Below the pieces are notes generated by a model. The model was not told the DNA's origin, ran no database searches, and was given only the letters and a program-made list of their open reading frames with translations. This document shows, piece after piece, positions 9,563-17,666 of a stretch of DNA of 64,000 bases. The translations under genes were made by a program, and so were the position numbers. This DNA is from CAVONV01 sp963697355. Its GTDB lineage: Bacteria; Acidobacteriota; Vicinamibacteria; Marinacidobacterales; DATDRI01. The stretch spans positions 434,001 to 498,000 of the forward strand of contig CAVONV010000023.1 in NCBI GenBank assembly GCA_963697355.1. The letters run 5' to 3'. The number at the start of each line of letters is the position of its first letter. Within the stretch, counting starts at the first letter, position 1.

Positions 9563-9832
9563 TCATGCCACCTGCTCTCTTCGCTTCTTGGCGCGATGTA
9601 GATCGTAGGTGGCCTGCAAATTCATCCATAGTTTTGCAGTGGTGCCCAACGCTTCAGCGAGGTCCAATGCAGCGTCAGCCGTTATTCCGCGCTTCCCATT
9701 GATGAGCTCGTTGAGACGGGCCCGCGTCCATCCTATTTTCTCCGCAAAAGCAGTCTGCGTGATACCTGCCGGATTCAGAAACTCCTCGAGGAGAATTTCA
9801 CCAGGATGAAAAGGATTACTTGGTTGCCTCAT
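9563..9832 (-). CDS. higA: HigA-family antitoxin
   Basis: This 89-residue protein has the HigA signature PxNPFHPGEILLEEFL followed by an XRE-type helix-turn-helix (ITQTAFAEKIGWTRARLNELINGKRGIT) and the family end (LGTTAKLWMNLQATYDL). It is downstream of the toxin gene with a 17-base gap, the usual order in higBA loci. It should neutralise HigB and repress the operon by binding repeats upstream of higB. Confidence 0.93.
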   Translation of the reverse strand: MRQPSNPFHPGEILLEEFLNPAGITQTAFAEKIGWTRARLNELINGKRGITADAALDLAEALGTTAKLWMNLQATYDLHRAKKRREQVA

Positions 9833-9849
9833 AAAACAATCCTCCGCTA

Positions 9850-10140
9850 TCAGTGGTAATCGATGACTTGCACTTCATAGGCGTTGCCATTTTGCCACTG
9901 AAAAACGATTCGCCACTGATCATTGATTCGAATTGAATGAAAACCTCTCCAGTCGCCCTTGAGGGATTCCAACCTGTTACCGGGTGGTTTACGCAAATCC
10001 TGGAGCTCTGCCGCGTCATGCAAAAACAAAAGCTTGCGTCGGGCTCTTCGATGTAACTCCCTGGGAATTTGCCGGACCGACTTTGTATCTTTGTCGTCAT
10101 AGAGATCCTCGGCCAGCCGATTTCCAAAGCTTTGTATCAC
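9850..10140 (-). CDS. higB: HigB-family toxin (RelE/ParE fold)
   Basis: This 96-residue protein starts at a GTG. It matches HigB mRNA interferases of the RelE superfamily: RRKLLFLHDAAELQDLRKPPGNRLESLKGDW, then WRIVFQW and a C-terminal EVQVIDYH. The ending His and the Arg/Lys residues in the conserved strands are those used for ribosome-dependent mRNA cleavage in the family. Toxin precedes antitoxin, as is typical for hig systems. It appears intact. Confidence 0.93.
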   Translation of the reverse strand: MIQSFGNRLAEDLYDDKDTKSVRQIPRELHRRARRKLLFLHDAAELQDLRKPPGNRLESLKGDWRGFHSIRINDQWRIVFQWQNGNAYEVQVIDYH

Positions 10141-10145
10141 ATTAA

Positions 10146-10169
10146 GATAATATCATAACACGATAATAT
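10146..10169 (-). promoter_or_regulatory. Putative higBA operator/promoter
   Basis: The octamer GATAATAT occurs twice, at 10146-10153 and 10162-10169, in an AT-rich block just upstream of the higB start. On the minus strand a TATGAT hexamer (10157-10152) could be the -10 box. Direct repeats at one and a half helical turns suit a dimeric XRE repressor such as HigA. Operator function is inferred. Confidence 0.4.
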
Positions 10170-10291
10170 TTTCATTGTTTCCATAGAGGCGTTGAGTGCA
10201 TTCCATCTAGACACCTCGCTCGCGGCGGAGCACGAGCACGTCAAAACGCGAAAAAAATGTGATGTAAATCCCCAAGTAAGCAGCAGGAAAT

Positions 10292-10347
10292 CCTATTTTC
10301 CGCTTGACATAAAAACCTATAATTGATAAGACTTTATTACCTATTAT
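10292..10347 (+). promoter_or_regulatory. Three 24-bp-spaced direct repeats and -35 box upstream of fic
   Basis: CCTATTTT (10292), CCTATAAT (10316) and CCTATTAT (10340) start exactly 24 bases apart. A consensus -35 hexamer TTGACA lies at 10304-10309. The best 17-bp-spaced -10 (TAAGAC at 10327) is weak, so activation or repression through the repeats is plausible. The region is AT-rich compared with its neighbours. Confidence 0.4.
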
Positions 10348-10413
10348 GCATGCAGCGCCAAACCCTGGAATTGGCGCAACACATTGACATCAAAGCAATA
10401 TGGGGCAAATCAC

Positions 10414-11967
10414 ATGCCACGTCCGAAAGAAAAATTGGCTGAGTCCCTTGAGGCCTTGCGAAGGTTGCAGAGGCAGGGGCTCGTCGCAATCCAGTCTCGA
10501 AATATGAGCCGGACTCACCGCGAGCGCCTGGTGAGAAGCGGCTTCCTGAAGGAGGTGATCAAAGGCTGGTACATCGCAGTGCGCCCGAACGACGTTCCAG
10601 GAGACACTACGGCTTGGTACGCCTCGTTCTGGGACTTTTGCGCCGCCTATCTTTCCCAGCGCTTTGGCAAGGCGTGGTGCTTATCACCTGAACAGTCGCT
10701 ATCGCTGCATGCCGGCAACCGGGCGGTGCCGCAGCAGTTGCTTGTAAGAAGCCCTAAGGGCGGCAACAAGCCGATGGCACTGCCACACGGGACGTCCCTT
10801 TTTGACGTGCGCTACTCGATGCCTAAGGAGAGCGAGATTGTCGAACGCGATGGATTGCGCCTGTACTCGGTGCCAGCTGCCCTGGTCGCAGTTCCGGAGC
10901 AATTCTTTCGGCGCGCTTCAACGGATGCGCGGGCGGCAATTGCAACGGTGCTCGACGCTTCGGACGTGCTCGCTCTCCTGCTTGAGGGCGGTCATAGCAC
11001 GGTCGCCGGGCGCCTGGCTGGTGCCTTTCGGAATGCCGGGAGCGTGCGTGTTGCCGATGAGATAGTGAAAACGATGGAGGCTGCGGGATACACGGTCCGA
11101 GAGGTCGATCCCTTCGAGGACAAGTCGGCCATCATATTGACTACACGTGAACGCTCGCCGTATGTCAACCGTATCCGGTTGATATGGGAAGCGATGCGTC
11201 AGCCTGTGCTGGATGTTTTTCCTGAACCTCAGGGGTTACCTGACAAGCCGCAACCCTATCTCAAAAAAATGGACGAAATGTATTCCAATGATGCCTACCA
11301 CTCCCTGTCCATTGAAGGATACAGAGTCAGCCCGGAGCTTATCGAGCGGGTACGCAGTGGCGCCTGGGATCCTGAGAAGAGCGACGAGGATCGCAAGAAC
11401 CGCGATGCTCTTGCGGCGCGAGGCTATTACGATGCGTTTCAGAGCGTGAAGGCAAGCGTTGAAAAGATTCTCGGCGGACGTAGTGCCGGAGAGGTCGCCC
11501 ATAGCGATCATACCGACTGGTATCGGCGGCTTTTTGGTCCGAGCGTGACGGCTGGCATTATCGAGGGAATTGACTTGGCTGGATACAGGAGCGGTCCGGT
11601 CTATATTCGGCGTTCCATGCATGTGCCGCCGCCGCGTGAAGCAGTGCGTGAGTGCATGCCAGCGCTATTTGAGCTTTTGGATAGAGAAGCTGAAGCATCA
11701 GTGCGCGTAGTGCTCGGGCATTTCGTTTTCGTCTATATCCATCCCTACCCGGATGGTAACGGGCGCATGGGACGCTTTCTGATGAATGTCATGCTCGCAT
11801 CGGGCGGTTATCCATGGACGATCATCCCGCTGGAGCGTAGGGACGAGTACATGGACGCGTTGGAATCGGCCAGCGTAAAGCAAAAAATAAAACCCTTTGC
11901 CGAGTTTGTTGGTGGGCTGCTTCGGACCGCCCTGCATAAGCGGAGGGGTGACAGTCCACGGGCCTGA
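10414..11967 (+). CDS. Fic-domain protein with AbiEi-like N-terminal wing-helix region
   Basis: The product is 517 residues from the ATG at 10414; an in-frame TTG at 10384 is less likely. The C-terminal part carries the Fic motif HPYPDGNGRMGR (443-454), with the catalytic His and nucleotide-binding loop intact. Fic enzymes usually transfer AMP to protein hydroxyls. A (S/T)xxxE(G/N) inhibitory-helix motif (Ser297 to Gly302, SLSIEG) lies N-terminal to the Fic core, so it would be a class II, self-inhibited Fic. Residues ~1-220 resemble AbiEi-like transcriptional regulators (SRTHRERLVRSGFLKEVIKGWY). This suggests a single-chain toxin/regulator. It lies next to higBA in an accessory region. Confidence 0.88.
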   Translation: MPRPKEKLAESLEALRRLQRQGLVAIQSRNMSRTHRERLVRSGFLKEVIKGWYIAVRPNDVPGDTTAWYASFWDFCAAYLSQRFGKAWCLSPEQSLSLHAGNRAVPQQLLVRSPKGGNKPMALPHGTSLFDVRYSMPKESEIVERDGLRLYSVPAALVAVPEQFFRRASTDARAAIATVLDASDVLALLLEGGHSTVAGRLAGAFRNAGSVRVADEIVKTMEAAGYTVREVDPFEDKSAIILTTRERSPYVNRIRLIWEAMRQPVLDVFPEPQGLPDKPQPYLKKMDEMYSNDAYHSLSIEGYRVSPELIERVRSGAWDPEKSDEDRKNRDALAARGYYDAFQSVKASVEKILGGRSAGEVAHSDHTDWYRRLFGPSVTAGIIEGIDLAGYRSGPVYIRRSMHVPPPREAVRECMPALFELLDREAEASVRVVLGHFVFVYIHPYPDGNGRMGRFLMNVMLASGGYPWTIIPLERRDEYMDALESASVKQKIKPFAEFVGGLLRTALHKRRGDSPRA

Positions 11968-12008
11968 GACAGTCTTGTCGTCGAGTTTCCACCATGACTC
12001 GGTGGCCG

Positions 12009-12686
12009 TCATCTTTGCTCATCAAGTTCGGACCCGGTGCTGGTCGTCGGCAGGTTCATCCGGCGCAGCAGGTCCTGGAAGCGGGGATTGGAGCGCAAAG
12101 GATCGGAAAGTGGTTGGTAGGCGACGCCCGGCAGATTGGGATCGCGGACCTCGAAGGCCTTCTCGAGCCAGTCCATGGCCCGGTCGTAGTCGCCGGCGTA
12201 GATATAGTGCCTGGCGAGGTATTCCGGAGCAACTCCTCGCACGATCCCCGGGGCCACCATACCGCCGGATTCCTCGAGCCGTGCCGCCAATATGTCCGCG
12301 ATGCGTTGAAACGCGCCCTCATGGCCGGCTTCGGCGAGGCCCTGCTCAAACGCCTCTACGAGCTCGGGGTCGCGTGCGATCCTCTCCCGCTGGTCTGCCA
12401 GCCACTCGTCGATCATTCCCGCGGCGAACAAAGACCCCCGCAGCGTGGCGCGGGCAGGAGGCAAGCTCGGCTGCATGGCCAGCGAGTTGCGGGCCGTAGC
12501 AATGGCTTCGTGGTAGCGCCGAGCGCGGTACAAGGCCTGCGCGTAGAAGGCGTGGTACAGAGCGTTGAATGGGTCCAGCTCGATGGCTCGCTCGCAGTGC
12601 GGAACGGCCTCGTCGATGCGCCCCGTGATTGCCAAGAAGTGGGCGTAGAACGCATGGGCGTTGGCGAAATTGGGGTCGAGTTCCAT
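12009..12686 (-). pseudogene. 3' relic of a Ser/Thr kinase gene (TPR region only)
   Basis: The 225 residues contain TPR units (ELDPNFANAHAFYAHFLAITG, ELDPFNALYHAFYAQALY, ARRYHEAIATARNSL) and the family C-terminus (DPLRSNPRFQDLLRRMNLP). That terminus matches the end of the kinase at 6856 at protein and DNA level. The kinase, membrane and FlgO parts are absent. The frame runs only ~10 codons upstream of the ATG before unrelated DNA, so this is a truncated gene and not a stand-alone TPR protein. Confidence 0.75.
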
Positions 12687-12799
12687 AGGGGATTGTATCC
12701 ATCCCCTGAATTGACGTACAGCGGCACGGCTACGACCTCAATAAGGCCAGCAGAGCTGACGCGCGGTCGTGGCAGAGGCGCGAGTGGTTCTGTCGAGTG

Positions 12800-12994
12800 T
12801 TAGAATTCGTCGGGATCGGCTTTTTGAGTTGTGGGCAGGCATACTTGTGGATAGAGATTGTCGTGGGACGGAAGGGTCGGGTCGAGTGGGGTGCTCATGG
12901 GAGGAGGCGAGCGCGGCGTCACGGCGTTTATGTCGAGATGACGAATGATGCGGTCAACGACTTTGGGGTTGGTAAGCACCGCGAGGATCTTCAT
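12800..12994 (-). pseudogene. C-terminal relic of an IS91-type transposase
   Basis: The peptide starting GTEMKILAVLTNPKVVDRI, then RHL and a Pro-rich end, matches the extreme C-terminus of IS91/ISCR-type rolling-circle transposases, where zinc-binding cysteines precede the KILAVL strand. Those cysteines and the HUH domain are lost, because the frame meets a stop about five codons upstream. The relic lies between the kinase 3' relic and the MacB relic. Identification rests on a short motif. Confidence 0.45.
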
Positions 12995-13017
12995 TTCCGT
13001 TCCAACAATTTATTCAT

Positions 13018-13359
13018 GAACGCCTCAGAGAGGCGCTCGGCACATTGGATTCCGTTGGCCTGAAAGCGTGGCAAGACCACGCCCCAAGCGAGCTCTCAGG
13101 AGGACAACAACAACGAGTGGCGATCGCCCGAGCGATCGTGACGGAACCGTCGGTTCTCCTTGCGGACGAGCCCACAGGTAACTTAGATACGGCTCACAGC
13201 CAAGAGATCATGGACTTGTTGACGACCTTCAACCACGAGCGCGGAATCACGGTTGTCATGGTGACGCACGAGCCGGAAATGGCCGCTTATGCGAACCGCG
13301 TCGTTCGCTTCGTTGACGGACGAGTCGTCGCCGATAAGGAAGCCGGGAGGGCGGCCTGA
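13018..13359 (+). pseudogene. MacB-type ABC transporter ATPase, C-terminal fragment
   Basis: The fragment has the ABC signature LSGGQQQRVAIARAIV, Walker B and D-loop (VLLADEPTGNLD) and the switch His (VMVTHEPEMA). Walker A is missing because the 5' half of the gene is absent; homology starts around ERLREALGTLD near 13018. Its TGA overlaps the ATG of the next gene (TGATG at 13357-13361), as in intact macB-type operons. Confidence 0.85.
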
Positions 13360-13621
13360 TGCTTTGGGAAACAATGCAACTTGCACTACAAGCGATCCGG
13401 CGGAACATCTTGCGCTCGTCATTGACCACTCTAGGCATCGTGACTGGAGTCGCTGCTGTCATCACCATGGTGACCCTCGGTAATGGAGCGACCGCCCAAG
13501 TCACGGAAGATATCGGTAAGCTCGGGACTAATTTGCTTCAAATCCGACCGGGTCAACGCGGTGGCCCGGGTGGCACGCGGTCCATAGCGGAGCCTTTTGA
13601 TCTCGACGATGTGGTCGCTAT
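13359..13621 (+). pseudogene. MacB-type ABC permease, N-terminal fragment
   Basis: This is the beginning of a MacB/FtsX-type permease: LQAIRRNILRSSLTTLGIV, a membrane segment (VAAVITMVTLGNGA), then TNLLQIRPGQ and FDLDDVVAM. Similarity to the family ends at about 13621. The remaining ~17 codons to the stop at 13673 read into what I take to be the end of the transposon-like cassette. The permease is therefore cut after ~87 residues, which places an insertion or deletion boundary here. Confidence 0.8.
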
Positions 13622-13709
13622 GAGCGTGATCGCGCTTTTTGATGGTGCGCGGGTCGAGGTATGTGAGGGCTGAAAAAGAGGGAAACGACTCGGAAAGTTG
13701 TCGTTCCGG

Positions 13710-13733
13710 TTCCCTCCCCTTAAGGGAAGGGAA
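13710..13733 (-). terminator. Near-perfect palindrome after the cassette's last gene
   Basis: TTCCCTCCCCTT and AAGGGAAGGGAA pair with two mismatches, directly downstream of the stop of the RepA-like ATPase gene. No T-run follows, so it may be a transcription attenuator or part of the element's end region instead of a classical intrinsic terminator. Confidence 0.3.
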
Positions 13734-13749
13734 CGTGGGAACGTAAGGT

Positions 13750-14694
13750 TCAAGGTTGTCGCACCAACTGCCACCCATCTGGAAAACGTTCGATCCAGCC
13801 GACGGATTGAAGTTCCCTTAGAACATTGCTGAGGTGTTGATTTCGGACACGGAGCTCACGACGGAGCTCGTCCTGTCGTCGTGGTCTAGCTCCGAGGGAA
13901 ACCAGGATACGTTCACTTAACGAGTTGTCCGAGGATTTGTGGTGTTGTTGTGTCAGTTGCAGTCGCGTGGGGGCCTCCTCCGTCACCAGGGTGAGAGTGA
14001 GCGGCGGTCCTGGGGGTGCAAAACGATGCTCGCTGGTCAACAGGAGGTCACCTCGTCGTCGGCGGAGATAAAGGATCGAATCGGCCCAGGCGTAGAAGTC
14101 AGAGCTTCCTCTGAGAGCGAGACCTGCGTTGTCGGTGGGGTTTTTGCGAGTGTGGTGGACGAGGGTAACAGCGAGATGGAAAGTTCGCGAGAGTTCGCGT
14201 AGAGCTGCAAGGACCGAGGAAACTTTGGTAGCGTCGTTTTCATCCACGCGTTGAAGCCTCACGTAAGGGTCTAGTACCAGAAGCGTGGGGCGGTACCTGG
14301 CGAGGGTTTCACGAAGCCTTCGTAAGTCGTCGGTTCGGTCGAGCCGAAGAGACGGCTCAAGGATGAGACACACATCGAGGGCGTTGAAGTCCGTTCTGCG
14401 TGCCCGAGCCAAACTCTCGATGCGCTCGCGCATTTGTTCGGGAGCATCCTCAGCGGCATAGACAAGCACCCGGCCGGGTTGTGCCACGTTGAAGCGATCG
14501 AGACACGGTCGGCCTGAAGCCACAGCTACGGCGATTTCTAGGGCGAGCCAGGTCTTGCACGATTTGGGAGCGCCTCCAATAACCCCGACCCCGCCCTGTC
14601 CCCACACCTGCTCGACGAGCCAGGGGGATTGTTCGAGAGCACGTGGAGGTAGCTTTGCAGCCTGGACGACGCAAAGCTCGGTTGGAGAGTTCAT
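13750..14694 (-). CDS. RepA-like (AAA_25) ATPase of the transposon cassette
   Basis: This 314-residue RecA-fold ATPase has a P-loop GGAPKSCKTW (40-49), with Cys in place of the usual Gly before Lys-Thr. It also has an AAEDAPEQMRERIESL segment, Walker B LLVLDPYVRL and VTLVHHTRKN, as in RepA-type helicase-like ATPases. The last ~60 residues (LSERILVSLGARPRRQDELRRE, HLSNVLRELQSVGWIERF) form a winged helix. The ATG overlaps the stop of the preceding ATPase gene (ATGA at 14694-14691). Position suggests a role in target selection or strand transfer, analogous to the third gene of Tn5053/Tn7-like systems, but no TniQ resemblance was seen. Confidence 0.75.
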   Translation of the reverse strand: MNSPTELCVVQAAKLPPRALEQSPWLVEQVWGQGGVGVIGGAPKSCKTWLALEIAVAVASGRPCLDRFNVAQPGRVLVYAAEDAPEQMRERIESLARARRTDFNALDVCLILEPSLRLDRTDDLRRLRETLARYRPTLLVLDPYVRLQRVDENDATKVSSVLAALRELSRTFHLAVTLVHHTRKNPTDNAGLALRGSSDFYAWADSILYLRRRRGDLLLTSEHRFAPPGPPLTLTLVTEEAPTRLQLTQQHHKSSDNSLSERILVSLGARPRRQDELRRELRVRNQHLSNVLRELQSVGWIERFPDGWQLVRQP

Positions 14695-15545
14695 GGGCGT
14701 CGTCTGGCCTGGGATGCGGCCGTTTTTGTGGTCGGCTTGGGTGGTGCAAAGACTTCGAAGTAGAGTTTCTCATCGAGCTGGGGGAGCTGTTTTTGCGCTG
14801 CCATGGCGAGAAGCTCACCCGAAAGGCTCGTCAAGACCCGGAAGTTGCCGAGGGCATGCTCGGAAACGGTGGTGACGAGCTCACGAGTCATCAGTGCCGG
14901 GTTTCCGGCCGCGGAAAGCAGGTGGTTGAGGGTAGCGCGGAGTTCGTCAGGTTCGGCGAAGTCGAGTTTCAGCCTTGTTCGTATACGGCTTCCGAGCGGC
15001 AGGAGCTCTTCTCGCCTCAACTTGTCGCCGAGCCGTCCGTCGCCCGAGAGCACGACGGAAAGCAGCTGGCGGGAGTCGAATCGGGCGCTCGAGAGAAGTC
15101 TGAGTTCGTTGAGCACGGAAGGCGTCATCTCCTGGGCCTCGTCGGCGAGGAGCACGGGACGAAGAAGCGTAGTTTCGATGTGCGCCTGCCAGCGCTCGCG
15201 AAGTGCTTTGGCTCCAGCCCATCGGTTATGGGGTCGTAGCGCGACCTGGAAGGCATCTCCCAACTCACGGTAGAAGTCGGCAAGGTTGGCCTGGGGTCTG
15301 GAAACAACACCCACGATGAGCTCGGGTTGAGCGGAAAGCCGTTCAGCGACGAGCCTCAGGCTCACACTCTTTCCCGTACCGGGTTCACCGGTGATGAGCG
15401 CGAAGCCCCCTTCCCGGGCAAGGCCATGCTCGAGTTTCCACAAGAAGCTTTCGACGGCGGGTGTTGCCCGAAGCGCTTCGGTCGGCAACTCGGGTGAGAA
15501 GGGGTTGAACTTCAATCCATAAAGCTGAAGCAGTTTCTTGTTCAT
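14691..15545 (-). CDS. ExeA/TniB-like AAA ATPase of the transposon cassette
   Basis: The protein is 284 residues from the ATG at 15545, which overlaps the transposase stop (ATGA). It has the ExeA-type opening YGLKFNPFSPE, Walker A GEPGTGKS (53-60) and Walker B PVLLADEAQEM. A sensor region LLSVVLSGDGRLGDKL and an arginine-bearing segment SRIRTRLKL follow. This family serves as the ATP-dependent target-DNA adaptor (MuB/TnsC/TniB) for Mu-type transposases. A longer in-frame reading from 15779 overlaps the transposase gene and is not favoured. Confidence 0.85.
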   Translation of the reverse strand: MNKKLLQLYGLKFNPFSPELPTEALRATPAVESFLWKLEHGLAREGGFALITGEPGTGKSVSLRLVAERLSAQPELIVGVVSRPQANLADFYRELGDAFQVALRPHNRWAGAKALRERWQAHIETTLLRPVLLADEAQEMTPSVLNELRLLSSARFDSRQLLSVVLSGDGRLGDKLRREELLPLGSRIRTRLKLDFAEPDELRATLNHLLSAAGNPALMTRELVTTVSEHALGNFRVLTSLSGELLAMAAQKQLPQLDEKLYFEVFAPPKPTTKTAASQARRRP

Positions 15546-16987
15546 TTTTTGTCGTCCTCCGAAGGTAGATAGGCAGGTGGTAAACCCAGTGCCGAGTAAT
15601 CGGCAAGAAGCTTCTTGAGAAGCGGCGCGATGCCTGAAGCGGGAGGTGACTCGCTTCGGACGATGGGCTCGAGCCTTCGGCGCTGGGCGTTGGCGTTTTT
15701 GGTCTTGTTGAGGGGATAAAGCGTCGCCAAGGACACGTCGTTCCTTTCGTCGACGAGCTCGATACAGCTCATATCCCATCGGGCATAGTGCACCGAGACG
15801 TTCTCGAGATGACGGAAACGGGAAGGAATCTCGAAGCGGATGCCTTCTGCCGTTAGGGTTCCGTCGCTTCGGCGCTGCCTCCGGGTGGCCCTCATGCGGA
15901 AGCGGCTTCTGAGCTCGTCACTCGCCGGCGAATCGCGAAGCACGTTTTGGTCTTTCAAGAACCGCTCGATGGGAGCACAGCCTAGCTCGGAATGAAGGTT
16001 TCGGTTGTATTCGAGCTCCACGAAGGCCAATGTCGCCTCGTTCAACTGCTCGAGCGTCAGCTTCTCCACTCCTTCGAGCATTGGCAGTAATCTGCCTTCG
16101 ATGAGCGCCCAGAACACCTCTTGCTTGGCGTTCTGATAGGCCGAGTAGGGAAGCGTGAGCTCGTGAACAATGCCGAGCGAGAGCAGGCCTTGCTCGATCT
16201 CCGCGGCAGTCTCTGCACCACCGTTATCGGTCATCAGTGCCCTTGGAAGCCCTCGCTTTTGGATGGCCTGAGACAGTCCGTGAACGAAGTTCTCAGCCGT
16301 CTCGGCGAGATACCACTGGACGTGGCACGCAAGGCGACAACGGTCGTCGAGCACTCCCAACAGCCGCGGAACGACCCACTTACCTTGCCGCGTCAGTACC
16401 GAAAGCGAGCCCGAATGGAAGTCCGCGTGCCACAAACCGCCCACATACTCCGCCTCGTAGCTCCTGACTTCGAGTTTCTCGAGACGTTGTTCGGCTCGCT
16501 TCGCCCCCTCGGTGTGCCGTGAACGCCGCCTGGGTTGGCGAAACATCCCTTCAGACTTCATCCATCGCCGAACCACAGCGTACGAGGGAACTCTTCCAAG
16601 TTCGGGCTCCGAATCGACCACCGCACGGAGGTTGTCGTAGTGAAGCTGATACGACCAGCTCTTGTGTTGTCGGTACTGCGCGCGAAGCCGATGTCGGATT
16701 AAAAGCCCGAGACTTGGATGTTCACCAGCGTCTTTCCGCGCTCGACTCTTCAGCTCTCCCACTGGATCCCGGGCTTGTCGGACTTGGTAGTACCACCGCT
16801 CGATCGTTGAAAGGCCAAACCGAATAGGAATGCCCGTAAGAGGGTGTCGATAAACTCGGCCCGCCAACTTTTCGAGCTCTGAGCGCAGCCGTCCCTTGTC
16901 CGGTGGCGCCGCGAGAAGACAACCAATCACCGAAAAACGGAACCGAGCCCATCGATCGCGATTCGATTCCTCTCTCGGTGGCTTCAT
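15542..16987 (-). CDS. Mu/TniA-type DDE transposase
   Basis: The 481-residue protein has an N-terminal DNA-binding part (GIPIRFGLSTIERWYYQVR and further helical segments), a retroviral-integrase catalytic core and a C-terminal beta-barrel plus basic tail. The catalytic triad is intact: Asp189 (LWHADFHSG), Asp254 (LMTDNGGAE) and Glu290 (NAKQEVFW), with 35 residues between the last two. It is followed by the AAA adaptor and the RepA-like ATPase. This resembles transposons of the TniA/TniB type but lacks recognisable TniQ and resolvase genes. Confidence 0.9.
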   Translation of the reverse strand: MKPPREESNRDRWARFRFSVIGCLLAAPPDKGRLRSELEKLAGRVYRHPLTGIPIRFGLSTIERWYYQVRQARDPVGELKSRARKDAGEHPSLGLLIRHRLRAQYRQHKSWSYQLHYDNLRAVVDSEPELGRVPSYAVVRRWMKSEGMFRQPRRRSRHTEGAKRAEQRLEKLEVRSYEAEYVGGLWHADFHSGSLSVLTRQGKWVVPRLLGVLDDRCRLACHVQWYLAETAENFVHGLSQAIQKRGLPRALMTDNGGAETAAEIEQGLLSLGIVHELTLPYSAYQNAKQEVFWALIEGRLLPMLEGVEKLTLEQLNEATLAFVELEYNRNLHSELGCAPIERFLKDQNVLRDSPASDELRSRFRMRATRRQRRSDGTLTAEGIRFEIPSRFRHLENVSVHYARWDMSCIELVDERNDVSLATLYPLNKTKNANAQRRRLEPIVRSESPPASGIAPLLKKLLADYSALGLPPAYLPSEDDKK

Positions 16988-17060
16988 GCCGGTTCTTCCT
17001 CTGATATGAGGTTGTAACCGGCTTCAGTTCACATGAACAGATCGCATCTTCTGCGGATAC

Positions 17061-17666
17061 TCATAAACCCACCGAACATCTCGTTCCTGCCGTGAGCGGT
17101 TTCAACAGCTCTAGCACAACCAAAAGCCTGCCCGGCTCGCTTCCTTTGCCGATGCGCTCCAGCAGCGATGCCGGGAGCCTTTGCTCTTCCACGGGCGGAG
17201 AGAAGCGGGCGCGCGTCGCTCTCCAAAACTCCGTTCGCACAAAACTCTCCCGCCACCACTGTCGCCATCGATGGAGCGTTCTCCGGCTCACTCCAACCAG
17301 CTCCCGCATCGCCGCTGCCCGTTTTTCCGTGATGCCGTGAACCATTGCCGAGACCAGCACCACCGCCGCCGCCAGATACACCCGTCGGCCTAGGAACCGT
17401 AGCGACGGCGGCGTTACCCGACGCCGGCATCCTTCCCGGCAACAGCAGAAGCTTTCACGTACACAGAATCCTTCCGGCAAACCGAACGGCTCGCCTCGGG
17501 GTTTTCGGAAGTAGGCCGATCGGTGCAGTTTCCCTCCGCACCCGCAGCCCTCGTTTCGATATTGCTCCGCTAGATCTCGGTCAAACAGAAGAAGGGTTAG
17601 GATAGAAGCTTGAATCTCGAAGGATTTTCTGCCACAAATGTCATCTCCTTGCTTTTGCTCAAACAA
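17061..17666 (-). CDS. Cys-rich helix-turn-helix protein at the head of the transposon cassette
   Basis: The ~200-residue protein is not from a family I can name. It has clustered cysteines (NEGCGCGGKLH, then SFCCCREGCRRR) that look like a zinc ribbon of the sort seen at transposase N-termini. A helix-turn-helix follows (ELVGVSRRTLHRWRQWWRE) in a Trp/Arg-rich context. The in-frame start is a TTG at 17666. An ATG at 17644 next to AAGGAG reads another frame for 15 codons (FVAENPSRF), so a frameshift near the start is possible. It precedes the transposase in the same direction. Confidence 0.5.
   Translation of the reverse strand: MFEQKQGDDICGRKSFEIQASILTLLLFDRDLAEQYRNEGCGCGGKLHRSAYFRKPRGEPFGLPEGFCVRESFCCCREGCRRRVTPPSLRFLGRRVYLAAAVVLVSAMVHGITEKRAAAMRELVGVSRRTLHRWRQWWRESFVRTEFWRATRARFSPPVEEQRLPASLLERIGKGSEPGRLLVVLELLKPLTAGTRCSVGL

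Noticed and set aside
10304..10323. TTGACA with TATAAT as the fic promoter
   Set aside because: The spacer is only eight bases, far too short; the TATAAT is better explained as part of the 24-bp repeat.
13750..14694. TniQ or a CRISPR-associated transposon component
   Set aside because: The protein is a RecA-fold ATPase with a winged helix; no TniQ motifs, Cas genes or repeat arrays are present.
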